From positions 496,001 through 560,000 of the forward strand of contig NZ_JAUEPH010000001.1 in assembly GCF_030403435.1 (NCBI RefSeq): a stretch of 64,000 bases of DNA. The letters run 5' to 3'. Both the position numbers and the translations under genes were made by a program. Under the pieces are notes generated by a model that was given only the letters and a program-made list of their open reading frames with translations, was not told where the DNA came from and made no database searches. Below, one piece after another: positions 53,028 to 62,333 of the stretch (within the stretch, counting starts at the first letter, position 1; every line of letters begins with the position of its first letter). Origin of the DNA: Algoriphagus sediminis (GTDB lineage Bacteria > Bacteroidota > Bacteroidia > Cytophagales > Cyclobacteriaceae).

Positions 53028-53864
53028 TCAGGGCTTTGGCCGAAACCATCTCTTAAATGATGGAGCTTTGGCTCGACTAACCCCCAATTCACTTTGATTT
53101 ATTGAGGCTGACACCTTTATTTCCAGTTTACCGTTCTCCTTACTTTCAAACCCAAGAATCACTTTCCGCGAAAGTATTCTCTTTCGGTTTATCCTGAAAA
53201 AATCGACTTTGCTTAGCCTACTTTCCCAATAGTCTAGGCTTTGATCTAGCAGAAATTTTTCCCCGCTCGTGGTAAGTAATTCTACATAACCAGAATCTGA
53301 ACCAAAGGCAATTATCTCATCGGTAGAGAATAATTTCTTTTGTTTCCCTACACTGACCATAATCCTTTCTAAACTTTCAGATGGCTCGTTAGATTTTTTC
53401 AATTGTTGGAAGAGAAGGAGTCCAATATAAATGCCATTTATAACGAAAAACCAAATTAGAATTATAAGAACATCCAGGGTGTAAAAGGAGATGACAGCTG
53501 GTTTCCCGTAAACCAGCAGACTCAATAATTCTGTAGTAAAAATTATAAAAGCCAGTCCACAAACGCTGGTCAAAGTCACCTGGATAACGGTCCTTTTTAA
53601 AGGGGTTACCATAAAGGGAATTTTGGTGTCAAGCCAGATGATTATAGTCCTTACCAGCCACCAGGCAATAAAACCCTGGGCTGTATCCACAGAATACCTA
53701 ACCAAGGTGAATAGGTCAAAAGCAATGTAAGAGTAGGTCAGGAAATAATTGAATGCACTAATCAATGGAATCAAAATCAGAAAAATTTTGATGTCCGGTG
53801 CATAAGATATTTGATGATTTTCCTTAGTCACTGGAAGGCTTTTTACAAAAGTAAATGGTTTCAA
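53028..53864 (-). CDS. Membrane-anchored LytTR DNA-binding regulator
   Basis: A 278-residue protein with four TM helices in residues 25-165 and a C-terminal LytTR domain at about 180-275 (EIIAFGSDSGYVELLTTSGE, FLLDQSLDYWESRL, DFFRINRKRILSRKVI). This is the LytTR-with-membrane-domain type frequent in Bacteroidota, not paired with a kinase here. It likely controls its neighbours, the barrel protein and serine hydrolase downstream, and perhaps the divergent lipoprotein 80 bases away. Signal unknown. Confidence 0.87.
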   Translation of the reverse strand: MKPFTFVKSLPVTKENHQISYAPDIKIFLILIPLISAFNYFLTYSYIAFDLFTLVRYSVDTAQGFIAWWLVRTIIIWLDTKIPFMVTPLKRTVIQVTLTSVCGLAFIIFTTELLSLLVYGKPAVISFYTLDVLIILIWFFVINGIYIGLLLFQQLKKSNEPSESLERIMVSVGKQKKLFSTDEIIAFGSDSGYVELLTTSGEKFLLDQSLDYWESRLSKVDFFRINRKRILSRKVILGFESKENGKLEIKVSASINQSELGVSRAKAPSFKRWFRPKP

Positions 53865-53944
53865 ATCACAAATAGGGCAAATGCCTTATGTTTTAAAAAA
53901 TCGACCTTCTTTAGCTTAGAATTTCATAATTAAACCTTAGAACA

Positions 53945-54706
53945 ATGAAATTTTTCAAAGCTAACATTTGGGTACTTATCCTGTTTGGAACGGCCCTATT
54001 TTCCTCATGTGATTCTGACGATGATCCTCAGCCAGACCAACAAACTCAATCGAGCCCAACACCAGAGGTACCTGGTGATGCTGATGCCGTACTCGCGGCA
54101 ATCGAAATTATAGCCGCTTTGCCCGCTGGCACACCACAAGTACCAGGGGTTTCTGGATTATCATTTGATGTGGCCTCTGCCAATTTCTTCTCTTCTGGAA
54201 TAGGCTCCAGCAGAGTAAATGTTGGAATAGTAGGTCTAAATGGAAATGACCTACAGAATATCAGTGGAAACTCTTACATCTCGAATCCCCAAACTGTGGA
54301 TAATGGAATAAACGTAGGTCAATCCAATACCTGGGAAATTGCTGGAAATAATGGCTTTGATGCTTTCTCGCATACCACTTCGAAAGTAATGCCGCAGCAG
54401 GTTCGTTTTGCCGGGAGTGTGGGTGATACATTTAGCACGGGTGGAGAAATCACCCTTTCTGTTCAATCTGTACCTTCAAATGCGGACAACATCCTATGGC
54501 TCATAAGTGATGGAAATAGAGTAATCACAAAAGAATCAAAAACCACTTCCGTAACCTTCTCAGCTTCTGAAGTAGGGACATTAAGTTCAACCTCTAATGG
54601 TCTGGTTCAAGCAGCTGCTTTCAATATTGAAAGTCAGACCTATGGTGGAAAAAAGATCTATTTCATTAATGAAACTGTGGATTCAAAACTGGTGACCTTA
54701 AACTAA
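53945..54706 (+). CDS. Hypothetical lipoprotein
   Basis: A 253-residue lipoprotein with lipobox ALFSSC, followed by an acidic and Gln/Pro-rich linker (DSDDDPQPDQQTQSSPTPEV). The rest reads as beta-rich with Ser/Asn/Gly repeats and may be an Ig-like fold (ITLSVQSVPSNADNILWLIS). I do not recognise the family. Single gene, divergent from the LytTR regulator, with its own terminator. Confidence 0.75.
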   Translation: MKFFKANIWVLILFGTALFSSCDSDDDPQPDQQTQSSPTPEVPGDADAVLAAIEIIAALPAGTPQVPGVSGLSFDVASANFFSSGIGSSRVNVGIVGLNGNDLQNISGNSYISNPQTVDNGINVGQSNTWEIAGNNGFDAFSHTTSKVMPQQVRFAGSVGDTFSTGGEITLSVQSVPSNADNILWLISDGNRVITKESKTTSVTFSASEVGTLSSTSNGLVQAAAFNIESQTYGGKKIYFINETVDSKLVTLN

Positions 54707-54754
54707 AAACAGTTCAATTATTTAGATAAGGGTGATTTTTTCAGCTTTTCAAAA

Positions 54755-54786
54755 CCGGAGGACCTTGTGGTCCTCCGGATTTTTTC
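54755..54786 (+). terminator. Intrinsic terminator after the lipoprotein gene
   Basis: Perfect 10-bp stem CCGGAGGACC / GGTCCTCCGG with TTGT loop followed by ATTTTTTC. The stem could act on both strands. Confidence 0.9.
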
Positions 54787-54818
54787 AATAAAAAAGCCCA
54801 GGTGATTTTACCCAGGCT
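54785..54818 (-). terminator. Intrinsic terminator of the DUF4432-Gfo/Idh operon
   Basis: On the minus strand AGCCTGGGT pairs with ACCTGGGCT (two G-U pairs, 6-base loop) and is followed by TTTTTTATTG, 23 bases beyond the Gfo/Idh stop. Confidence 0.82.
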
Positions 54819-54840
54819 GTAATTTGAGATTAAGCTAAAA

Positions 54841-56007
54841 TCAATACTTTTCAACCCATTCCACACCTGTATCCTTCCAGGCCCTTTCATTTGCTGAATT
54901 AATTACCGCTTCGCAAACTTTCTGCGTTTCAAAGGCATCTCTGAAGGTGGGGTGACAAGACTCTCCCGTTTCAAGGCTGTGAAAGAAATCAGCGACCTGA
55001 TGAATAAAGGAATGTTCATAACCAATTGAAGTTCCCGGAATCCACCATCGATCCATGTAAGGATGATCTCCATCAGTAACGTGGATAGATCTCCATCCCC
55101 GAACCTGACCTTCATCATCATGATCGAAATACTCCAATCGTGTAAGATCATGTAAATCCCATCGTATGGAGGCATGCTCTCCATTTATTTCGAAAGTATA
55201 AAGCGCCTTGTGGCCCCTAGCGTAACGAGTGGCTTCAAAAAGTCCTAAAGAGCCATTATCGAAATGACACTGGAAGGTACATGCGTCATCGATACCCACT
55301 GCCTGCTTCTCTCCGGTTTTCTGATGAACTCTTTCCTTAATAAAGGTTTCAGTCATAGCCGACACATCCTTAATTCCCCCATTGATCCACATGGCTGTAT
55401 CGATGCAATGAGCCAATAAATCTCCTGTAACTCCAGATCCGGCAGCAGCCACATCTAATCTCCATAATGCGTCCCCACCTTGTGGTAATTCAGGGTTTAT
55501 GGTCCAGTCCTGAAGGAAGTTCGCACGGTAATGGAAAATTTTTCCCAGCTTTCCTGAAGCTACGATCTGCTTCGCCAAAGTCACAGCCGGAATTCTTCTG
55601 TAATTGTACCAAACAGTATTCTTTACCCCGGCTTTCTCCACCGCATCGAGCATGCCTTTGGCCTCTTCCACTGTTCTGGCTAAGGGCTTTTCGCAAAGAA
55701 TCATCTTTCCAGCCTCTGCCGCCGCAATAGCTATTTCGGCATGCATGTCATTTGGGGTGCAGATATCCACCGCATCTATGTCATCCCTGGCGATAATTTT
55801 TTTCCAGTCCGTTTCAAAAGATTCGTACCCCCAATCTTTCATGAATGCTTCGGCCTTCTCTGCACGTCTGGAGCAGCAGGCCTGAAGAATAGGTCTGTAT
55901 TCATACTCCGGCCAAAAATCAGCAAGTCTTTTGTAACCGTTTGTGTGAATCCTCCCCATCAAGCCGGTTCCAATCATTCCAATTCGGATATATTTCTTGT
56001 CTTTCAT
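54841..56007 (-). CDS. Gfo/Idh/MocA family oxidoreductase
   Basis: A 388-residue cytosolic NAD(P)-dependent sugar dehydrogenase: Rossmann loop [19 protein letters not shown], the family motif [13 protein letters not shown] with the catalytic Lys, and [19 protein letters not shown] and [14 protein letters not shown], with the His near 182 serving as the usual active-site residue. No Tat or Sec signal. Last gene of the four-gene sugar operon, 62 bases after the epimerase. It likely oxidises or reduces a hexose, inositol or keto-sugar; the exact substrate is unknown. Confidence 0.9.
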   Translation of the reverse strand: MKDKKYIRIGMIGTGLMGRIHTNGYKRLADFWPEYEYRPILQACCSRRAEKAEAFMKDWGYESFETDWKKIIARDDIDAVDICTPNDMHAEIAIAAAEAGKMILCEKPLARTVEEAKGMLDAVEKAGVKNTVWYNYRRIPAVTLAKQIVASGKLGKIFHYRANFLQDWTINPELPQGGDALWRLDVAAAGSGVTGDLLAHCIDTAMWINGGIKDVSAMTETFIKERVHQKTGEKQAVGIDDACTFQCHFDNGSLGLFEATRYARGHKALYTFEINGEHASIRWDLHDLTRLEYFDHDDEGQVRGWRSIHVTDGDHPYMDRWWIPGTSIGYEHSFIHQVADFFHSLETGESCHPTFRDAFETQKVCEAVINSANERAWKDTGVEWVEKY

Positions 56008-56069
56008 TTTTTATCTATTTCTAATTCTAAATTCAATGAGATTACTAAGTGGTTCTAAAAATGATTTTC

Positions 56070-57089
56070 CTATGACCAGCCGTGAGCTTCACGAACCTTG
56101 ATCATAGCGGCCAGAATATCATTCCAGGTCTGCTGATTTTCCATCACCGAATTCGGGAACATACAGCCATCCCAGCAAATATGTTTGAAAGCTTTAGTCA
56201 AAACTCCATTTTCATCTCGAAGCCAATATCCCGCGTCATGAGCTATATCCAATACTCCATTGGGATCGGTAGCTTGGCAGTGTCTGCCGGTTTTATCATG
56301 AGAACCAGAACCAAACACGCTTCCATCATTTTGGGCCACATGAAAATCAATGGTCCAGGGTCTGAGAGCGTCAGTCACTTCTTTTAAACCGGCCTTCACG
56401 ACTTCATGATCCTTGATATCTGCACCTTCGGGCAAAACTCTATGCTCAGGCGCATTATATCCCAATGTGTAAAGGAATGTATGAGACATATCTGCCTGAA
56501 AACCAATATTTGGTCTATTCACTTTCTGCAGAGTTTCCACCATATATTTCCAACTGTGCATGGCACCCCAGCAAATTTCTCCCTCAGCTGCAAGCTTTTC
56601 GCCAAAATCGGCTGCCACATCACATGCTCTTTGGAAAGTTTCTACAATCTGAGCAGTATTCCCATCCGGATCCTTCGCCCAGTCTTCCACTCCTGCAGCG
56701 GAGTCAATTCTTACAACTCCATAATCTCTGACTCCCAGTTTTTTTAGCTTTTGTCCAAACTCACAGGACTTCCTCACCATTTCCACAAATGTGTCTTTTT
56801 GCTCCTGTGTCCCCATCGCTGATCCTGCCCAGATAGGCGCGACAAGGGAACCAACCTTGAGATTATGTTTTGACACTTTTTCGGCAAGCTTATCTGCGGC
56901 ATCAGGATCATTCAGGTCGAAATGAGGTTCTAATAAACCAACATCAATTCCATCAAATTTCACTCCGTCAACTTCAGCAGCCGCTGTCATTTCAAGAAGG
57001 GAATCAAAGGGAATCACAGGTTCTGAATCTGGTCCTTTCCCAACCAATCCTGGCCAGGTAGCATTATGTAATTTTGGGTAATTGTTCAT
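56070..57089 (-). CDS. Sugar phosphate isomerase/epimerase family protein (cytosolic)
   Basis: A 339-residue AP-endonuclease-2-type TIM barrel without a signal peptide. Metal-site regions are seen in [48 protein letters not shown] and [20 protein letters not shown]. It would epimerise or isomerise a keto-sugar, or act as a keto-glycoside or inosose lyase. Third gene of the operon, 34 bases after the cupin gene. It differs from the Tat-exported barrel at 24643 in location and sequence. Confidence 0.85.
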   Translation of the reverse strand: MNNYPKLHNATWPGLVGKGPDSEPVIPFDSLLEMTAAAEVDGVKFDGIDVGLLEPHFDLNDPDAADKLAEKVSKHNLKVGSLVAPIWAGSAMGTQEQKDTFVEMVRKSCEFGQKLKKLGVRDYGVVRIDSAAGVEDWAKDPDGNTAQIVETFQRACDVAADFGEKLAAEGEICWGAMHSWKYMVETLQKVNRPNIGFQADMSHTFLYTLGYNAPEHRVLPEGADIKDHEVVKAGLKEVTDALRPWTIDFHVAQNDGSVFGSGSHDKTGRHCQATDPNGVLDIAHDAGYWLRDENGVLTKAFKHICWDGCMFPNSVMENQQTWNDILAAMIKVREAHGWS

Positions 57090-57123
57090 GGTTACTTTTG
57101 GTTATAAGTTTTAAGTTCTTGGT

Positions 57124-58335
57124 TTATTCAACCACTTTCAGATCGGGATTATCGGGTCCAAAATGCTTCAGCATCACTATAGGGTCAGTCTTAGACGTAT
57201 TGGTGATTTTCACACCGGCTTTGGCTGCAGCCTCAGAAACAAAATACTCATCATGGGTGAGCTGACCAAAGCGGATCAGGGATGGAGTTTCAATATCCCA
57301 CACTCCCATGGTTCCATGCCCTTGCATCATAATCATTCCGTATGCAGCTGCATCCTTTATAATTACTGTTTCACCAGGATAGACCGTAAGTTCCTTAGCA
57401 GAATAATCATGAGAGCGATAACAGATCCAGGCATCGTGATATCCTTTTGAATGCATTTCATCTTCATCTTCCACAGGCAATGGCTCCATATAATGCCTAT
57501 CCATAAGGTTAGGATTCACATTCAGGTCCCAATCAATCATCTCTAGCAATAGATCATAATCACCGATTCTATCTTTTGGGGTAGCATTCCAGAGCAATTC
57601 ATCAGGAATAATTGCTTCATTAACCAGAGACTGATACATCGCAAAAATATCAGAGGCCTTTTGGGGTTCATAGGTGCAAAGGGAGCCTGGAGCATGAAGC
57701 ATCCCTGGTGGCACGTCCCAACCTGTCCCGGGTTGGAGCCTAAATGCCTGAGAATAATTTGTGATTTTATTATCTCCCTTGTCGAAGTCCTTCAAGCATT
57801 GAAGAATGGTCTCCTTACTTGTACCTGGTGCTATTCCAAAAAAGGTGTAAGGGAAATCCCCGCCATGGTTATTTACCTGAGGAGGGAAATAATAAGCTTC
57901 AGGTTTTCCATTTTGGCCGGTGAGTTTGCCGAATTCATCACTCGGGTGAATATGATGAGGTAATGGCCCCATGTTGTCAAAAAACTTAGAGTACATGGGC
58001 CATGATTTATGCTTGTCCCAAAGTCGTGAACCAATAATTTGAGAACCCAACTCATCTATGGCATCTCTTAGCAAGAATAATTCAGTCACCCCATTCTCCT
58101 GATATGCCACATGACTTAAACCCTCGTTTTCGCTGGTTAATGGGCCATTTTGTGCAGGAGTGGTGGAAGAAAACCATCGTTCATCGATACCTCCACGATT
58201 ACCACCTAATGCATAGTAATCATCCGGGTGAAGTTTAATGCGTCGACCTGGTACACAGAAAGATCGAGGTACCCAGGTAGGTGTGAGTCGGAGTATTCCC
58301 TCTCCTTGTTCTAATGCTTTTTTCGCTAGGCTCAT
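57124..58335 (-). CDS. Cupin protein resembling class I mannose-6-phosphate isomerase
   Basis: A 403-residue protein with two cupin-like regions. The first has HIHPSDE with His128, His130 and Glu134, then HAPGSLCTYEPQ with a further His; the second near the C terminus has YPGETVIIKDAAAYGMIMMQ and GHGTMGVWDI. The layout is that of ManA-type phosphomannose isomerases, but it does not read as a standard ManA. Likely a metal-dependent sugar isomerase. Second gene of the operon, 33 bases after the DUF4432 gene. Confidence 0.72.
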   Translation of the reverse strand: MSLAKKALEQGEGILRLTPTWVPRSFCVPGRRIKLHPDDYYALGGNRGGIDERWFSSTTPAQNGPLTSENEGLSHVAYQENGVTELFLLRDAIDELGSQIIGSRLWDKHKSWPMYSKFFDNMGPLPHHIHPSDEFGKLTGQNGKPEAYYFPPQVNNHGGDFPYTFFGIAPGTSKETILQCLKDFDKGDNKITNYSQAFRLQPGTGWDVPPGMLHAPGSLCTYEPQKASDIFAMYQSLVNEAIIPDELLWNATPKDRIGDYDLLLEMIDWDLNVNPNLMDRHYMEPLPVEDEDEMHSKGYHDAWICYRSHDYSAKELTVYPGETVIIKDAAAYGMIMMQGHGTMGVWDIETPSLIRFGQLTHDEYFVSEAAAKAGVKITNTSKTDPIVMLKHFGPDNPDLKVVE

Positions 58336-58368
58336 TTTGTATTGGTTATGGGTTGTTTATTGTCAGTT

Positions 58369-59415
58369 TTAGGTAAAATCTGTTACACTTTGTCCTGTAA
58401 GGACAGAAAGCTTAAGATCAAAATCTCTTACTTCTCCAGGTTTTAGCTCAATCAGTGTCCCCTCTTCCTTAGCTTGCTTTTGACCAATTGGTGGGTTTGT
58501 GGCAGGTTCCAGTGCAGTGACGTAATCATTCTTTCCCAAGTGCTGCCAATGAATCAGCCAAGGCAATTGCTCTCTGGAAAACTCAATTTTCAAGGCCAGA
58601 TTCTCCTCATCGTTTGCAAAACCGCAAATCACCTGTCTTTTCTCTGGCTGTATAAATGAAACGTCTTCTCCAAATCCTGAATGCTCTTGTAATGGTGCTG
58701 GGATTACTTTGAAATTATGTTCTTTATTAAAATCGGAGAGCTGATCGTCTGATTCGCGAGGTATCCTTTCACCTTTCCAAATGACTCGTGTTCCTTCGTC
58801 AATAATTGGCCAACCGCAATTGATATGGTAAAGAAGCATCAAAGGAGTCGAGGTATTTCCACAATTTCGAACTGAATCAGAAATCCTAATCTCTGCTGAT
58901 CCGAGTACTCCAGAAATCGTCCTTTTCAATTCGAGGTTGGGACCAAAAATACTGGTTTCCTTTACGACCCCGACCATCTCAAAACTCAGATCTCCTGAGT
59001 GAATATCGGGCTGCTTGATGCATAGCAGCTCAACCGGAATATTCGAGTAACGACCATGTAAACCATGTGAAACTCCATCCACCTCGTTTGGGCCACCCAT
59101 GGAAGATAGTCCACAGGTGGTGAGGAGTCCACCACCAAAGGTTCTTAGCCAATTTATTCCCTGATTAGAAAAAGGCTGAGGTCTAGTTATTCCCAAGTGA
59201 GAAATATAGGCAAGGCTCTTTTCTCCAAAAAAGGCGTCCAAAATATCCATCCCTCGATCCAGGACAACCTTATATCTTAAACCTGTGCCCGTGTTAATCC
59301 AAGCAATCCGGACGCCCTTGCCGGCTCCATTATCCAAAATGGAGGTTTCAATACCACCCATTTGTTGATGGTTAGAAAGTTTGCCTTTCCAGCTTTTCTG
59401 ATCTTCGATGTTCAT
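58369..59415 (-). CDS. DUF4432 / aldose 1-epimerase-like protein
   Basis: A 348-residue galactose-mutarotase-fold protein of the DUF4432 group. Visible blocks are YKVVLDRGMDILDAFFGEKS, FGGGLLTTCGLSSMGG, HGLHGRYSNIPVELL with catalytic-type His, and MLLYHINCGWPIIDEGT. Expected role is anomeric or epimeric interconversion of the sugar handled by the next three genes. First gene of the operon, with a 20-base inverted repeat 47 bases upstream. Confidence 0.85.
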   Translation of the reverse strand: MNIEDQKSWKGKLSNHQQMGGIETSILDNGAGKGVRIAWINTGTGLRYKVVLDRGMDILDAFFGEKSLAYISHLGITRPQPFSNQGINWLRTFGGGLLTTCGLSSMGGPNEVDGVSHGLHGRYSNIPVELLCIKQPDIHSGDLSFEMVGVVKETSIFGPNLELKRTISGVLGSAEIRISDSVRNCGNTSTPLMLLYHINCGWPIIDEGTRVIWKGERIPRESDDQLSDFNKEHNFKVIPAPLQEHSGFGEDVSFIQPEKRQVICGFANDEENLALKIEFSREQLPWLIHWQHLGKNDYVTALEPATNPPIGQKQAKEEGTLIELKPGEVRDFDLKLSVLTGQSVTDFT

Positions 59416-59461
59416 TCTGGGTTTTACAAAAAATCAAACTAATGAAAAGTCGATTCTAGAC

Positions 59462-59481
59462 TATCCTGTGGTATCAGGATA
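59462..59481. promoter_or_regulatory. Inverted-repeat operator candidate of the DUF4432 operon
   Basis: TATCCTG and CAGGATA, perfect 7-bp arms around a 6-base spacer, 47 bases upstream of the DUF4432 start. No T-run follows. A dimeric repressor site is the likely meaning; no regulator gene is adjacent. Confidence 0.45.
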
Positions 59482-59568
59482 ATCCGAAATCTTATAAAAG
59501 AAATTTATAAAAAATCGATACAAATGGCATACCTCCGGTAAAAAATGCATGGAGGAGATATTTTAGGT

Positions 59569-61539
59569 TTAGGTTTTTAACTCAAAAACCTTTCTCTTCC
59601 CAATGCCTTTTAACTCCAACTCTCCGACAGAAACCAACTCAAAATTGCTCTCAATCTTAGTTTTAAATTCCTCGCTACAATAGATTTTCGTGGATTCACC
59701 ATGAGCTTCGAGTCTGGAAGCCACATTTACTGTCTCACCCCATAAGTCGTATGCAAACTTACTATTGCCAATAACCCCTGCCACTACAGGGCCACAATGA
59801 ATTCCCATTCGAAAGCGAACATCAATTGCTTTTTCAAAGCTCAATTTTGATAAACTATGGTTGGCTTCGATAGCAAAGCTGGCCATTCTTGTGGCGTGAT
59901 CTTCTAAAGGAATCGGCAACCCCGATACACACATATATGCATCTCCAATGGTTTTAATTTTCTCTAAGCCATGCTTTTCTGCCAGTTTATCAAATTCTGA
60001 AAAGACATCATTCAATAGATTGATCAGGTCATCCGGTTTCATCTTTTTTGAAAGAGAAGTAAAACCTACTATATCAGAAAAGAACACACTGACATCATCA
60101 AATTGATCAGCAATTTTAGACTCACCTTTTTTAAGTCTCTCAGCAATGGATTCAGGTAAAATATTTAATAAAAGGGCTTCACTTTTTTGACGTTCCTTTT
60201 GGATGGTTTCTTTATCTCTTTCTACGATTTTTGACTTTTCAACCAGCTCTTTCGTTCGTTCGACCACCTTTTTCTCCAACTCGATATTCTGCTTTTCTAG
60301 CACCTCTTTCAGAGCCCGCTCCTTTTCTTGTTTGAGTTCTGCCTGCCTGATTTTACCCAAGGCCAACTCTTTTTTAATTCGATTCATTCGATCTCCTAAA
60401 CCGAGGGCGAAGAGTAAGCTTTGCGCAGCAAACATCATCTGAAAGGAATACCGTGTGACGAATACATTCGGTAGCAATTCAAAGCGCTGCATGGTGAATA
60501 GGTAATAACCTATATAGGAAAGAACACTTGCAATAAGGAAGAAAAATGCTGGCCGATATTTCTGCCTATAAGCTATGATGGCAATCACAAATGGGAAGGC
60601 GACAACAAGTAACCCACAGACCAAAAGAATGCTGTTGGCTAACTCTATCTTGTAAAAAAGGCCTACTACCGTGGTTCCAGTTATGACCGCATATAGTATT
60701 TTCAAAAGGTTATTTATACGCGGCGCATATTTCTTAGCAATCAGGTATACTTGGCTAAACCAGATATAACTCATCAAGGATATTCCGGCAATAACAAAAG
60801 GAGCATACTTCGCTAAAAAGGGTAAATCTGGAAGAATTAACTCACGCAAATAACCCGTAATAGAAAGATGATAAAAAGTTTGGGTGACCATGAAAACAGT
60901 ATAGACCAAATACATGGAATCCCTGTACATGAAGTAGATGAAGAGATTATAGATGATCATAGCCACCATTACCCCAAGAAAAATTCCATGGAAATAACGG
61001 CCTTTCTCTATTCGAGACTCAAAAATTTCTGCGGGCTCAACTCTTAAGTTTTCCAGACTCCTGAAACTTCTAGAATAAAATGATGAACAAACCATTTTTA
61101 GGTAAACCACCCCAGAAGGCGGTATTTCGAACACTAAAGCTGGTCTTTCCCCATATTTTAATTTTCGATCTTTCATCTTTACATCCTCCCCACTGAAATC
61201 GGCGAGCACGTATCCACTTCCTAAATCATGGTAAAGGAATAGGGAATCGATGTGTCGGATTGCAAATACAAACTCTTGACCCTGAAGGCCTGGATCAAGT
61301 TTTAATTCCACCCATACCGTTTTGATTTTACTATCAATTTCTAGCCCCTCGATTTCTTGAAAAGGTATTCCATCTTGAGCCACTATGTCGGTAAGATCCA
61401 TATTATCATCAGGATCAACTAAAACATTGGCTTCAAGAATATACCTCTCTTCCTCGACCTGCTGCTTACAAGACAGCAGAGAAGCACTCAAAATAAATCC
61501 GAAGAAAATGGTAGCAATTAAACGCAGATGAGTCTTCAC
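59569..61539 (-). CDS. 7TMR-DISM membrane adenylate cyclase
   Basis: A 656-residue membrane protein: signal peptide or lipobox-like LLSC at about 24, a periplasmic 7TMR-DISMED2-type sensor, seven TM helices at about 185-395, a coiled coil (395-460, rich in KEK and EKSK) and a class III cyclase domain. FFSDIVGF gives metal ligand Asp489, KIKTIGDAYM the base-selecting Lys529 and metal Asp533, and YDLWGETVNVASRLE the second base-selecting Asp. Lys plus Asp point to ATP, so cAMP is the likely product. Last gene of a probable three-gene unit; the start lies nine bases after the YiiX-like gene. Confidence 0.9.
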   Translation of the reverse strand: MKTHLRLIATIFFGFILSASLLSCKQQVEEERYILEANVLVDPDDNMDLTDIVAQDGIPFQEIEGLEIDSKIKTVWVELKLDPGLQGQEFVFAIRHIDSLFLYHDLGSGYVLADFSGEDVKMKDRKLKYGERPALVFEIPPSGVVYLKMVCSSFYSRSFRSLENLRVEPAEIFESRIEKGRYFHGIFLGVMVAMIIYNLFIYFMYRDSMYLVYTVFMVTQTFYHLSITGYLRELILPDLPFLAKYAPFVIAGISLMSYIWFSQVYLIAKKYAPRINNLLKILYAVITGTTVVGLFYKIELANSILLVCGLLVVAFPFVIAIIAYRQKYRPAFFFLIASVLSYIGYYLFTMQRFELLPNVFVTRYSFQMMFAAQSLLFALGLGDRMNRIKKELALGKIRQAELKQEKERALKEVLEKQNIELEKKVVERTKELVEKSKIVERDKETIQKERQKSEALLLNILPESIAERLKKGESKIADQFDDVSVFFSDIVGFTSLSKKMKPDDLINLLNDVFSEFDKLAEKHGLEKIKTIGDAYMCVSGLPIPLEDHATRMASFAIEANHSLSKLSFEKAIDVRFRMGIHCGPVVAGVIGNSKFAYDLWGETVNVASRLEAHGESTKIYCSEEFKTKIESNFELVSVGELELKGIGKRKVFELKT

Positions 61540-61548
61540 TTGCTGAAT

Positions 61549-62271
61549 TTATGGCTGTACGTAAATATCTTCTCCTAAAGAGTAGCCCTTTTGCCACTGG
61601 AGTTTACCTTGTTTAGACTTTGATCCAAAATGACCTGGTAAGACGCTATTTACTACCAAACTTTCAGGCAACAGCTTTGCTGCCTGAAAAGTAGCCGAAG
61701 ATAATTTACTACAGAAGAACGTGGTGTTTGAAGATGATTTGCCTCCCAACTTGGAAGCTTCCAAGCCTGCAGTATAATCCAGTACCATCCCCATGTCCAC
61801 AGGATGAGAGAAACTTCTACCCGCCATCTGTTTCATAAAAGTGATAAAATCCTTTAACTGATCTGGGCCAATTCCACGCTTGCCATTTTCCCCATTAAGC
61901 TTCCTTACGATTAACTTGAATTCTGTTCTTCCGGCATCAGTATTTGTCTTTTTTACCCAATCAATGACCGAATCCAATGTAACTAAAACGCATCCATCCG
62001 CTTGAACTCCTTTGAGATAATCGGGACTGAATTGGTTAATGGCATCTGGTGGAATGGCATGCCAAAAATAATGTTGGATGTTTCCTTTTTCATCCGCTAT
62101 CTCTACAACAATCCCAATATGGGTAAAGCCTTCAAGACCTTCCAATTTCTCCAATCTCCTAATGGCATCGCCAGTGGGATTGAAACCCATGAACATCATT
62201 ACATCCCCGGTTTTTAAGGAGGATTTTAGGTTGCTATAATTTACCTGGTCGCTAATTCCTGAGTTGATCAT
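61549..62271 (-). CDS. YiiX/YebB-like permuted papain-fold cysteine hydrolase
   Basis: A 240-residue protein. LKTGDVMMFMG near the N terminus, the catalytic-type His in FTHIGIVVEIAD and the late Cys in TTFFCSKLSSATFQAA show the permuted NlpC/P60 (YiiX/YebB) order, His before Cys. Such enzymes cleave amides or esters, often of lipids or cell-wall peptides. No signal peptide is visible. It lies 62 bases after the phospholipase-like gene and nine before the cyclase gene, probably in one operon. Confidence 0.75.
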   Translation of the reverse strand: MINSGISDQVNYSNLKSSLKTGDVMMFMGFNPTGDAIRRLEKLEGLEGFTHIGIVVEIADEKGNIQHYFWHAIPPDAINQFSPDYLKGVQADGCVLVTLDSVIDWVKKTNTDAGRTEFKLIVRKLNGENGKRGIGPDQLKDFITFMKQMAGRSFSHPVDMGMVLDYTAGLEASKLGGKSSSNTTFFCSKLSSATFQAAKLLPESLVVNSVLPGHFGSKSKQGKLQWQKGYSLGEDIYVQP

Positions 62272-62333
62272 AATATTTAAATTTTAAAAGTGTATTGTTT
62301 TGAATTCATTTAAATGCTTTTGCCAAATTCTTT

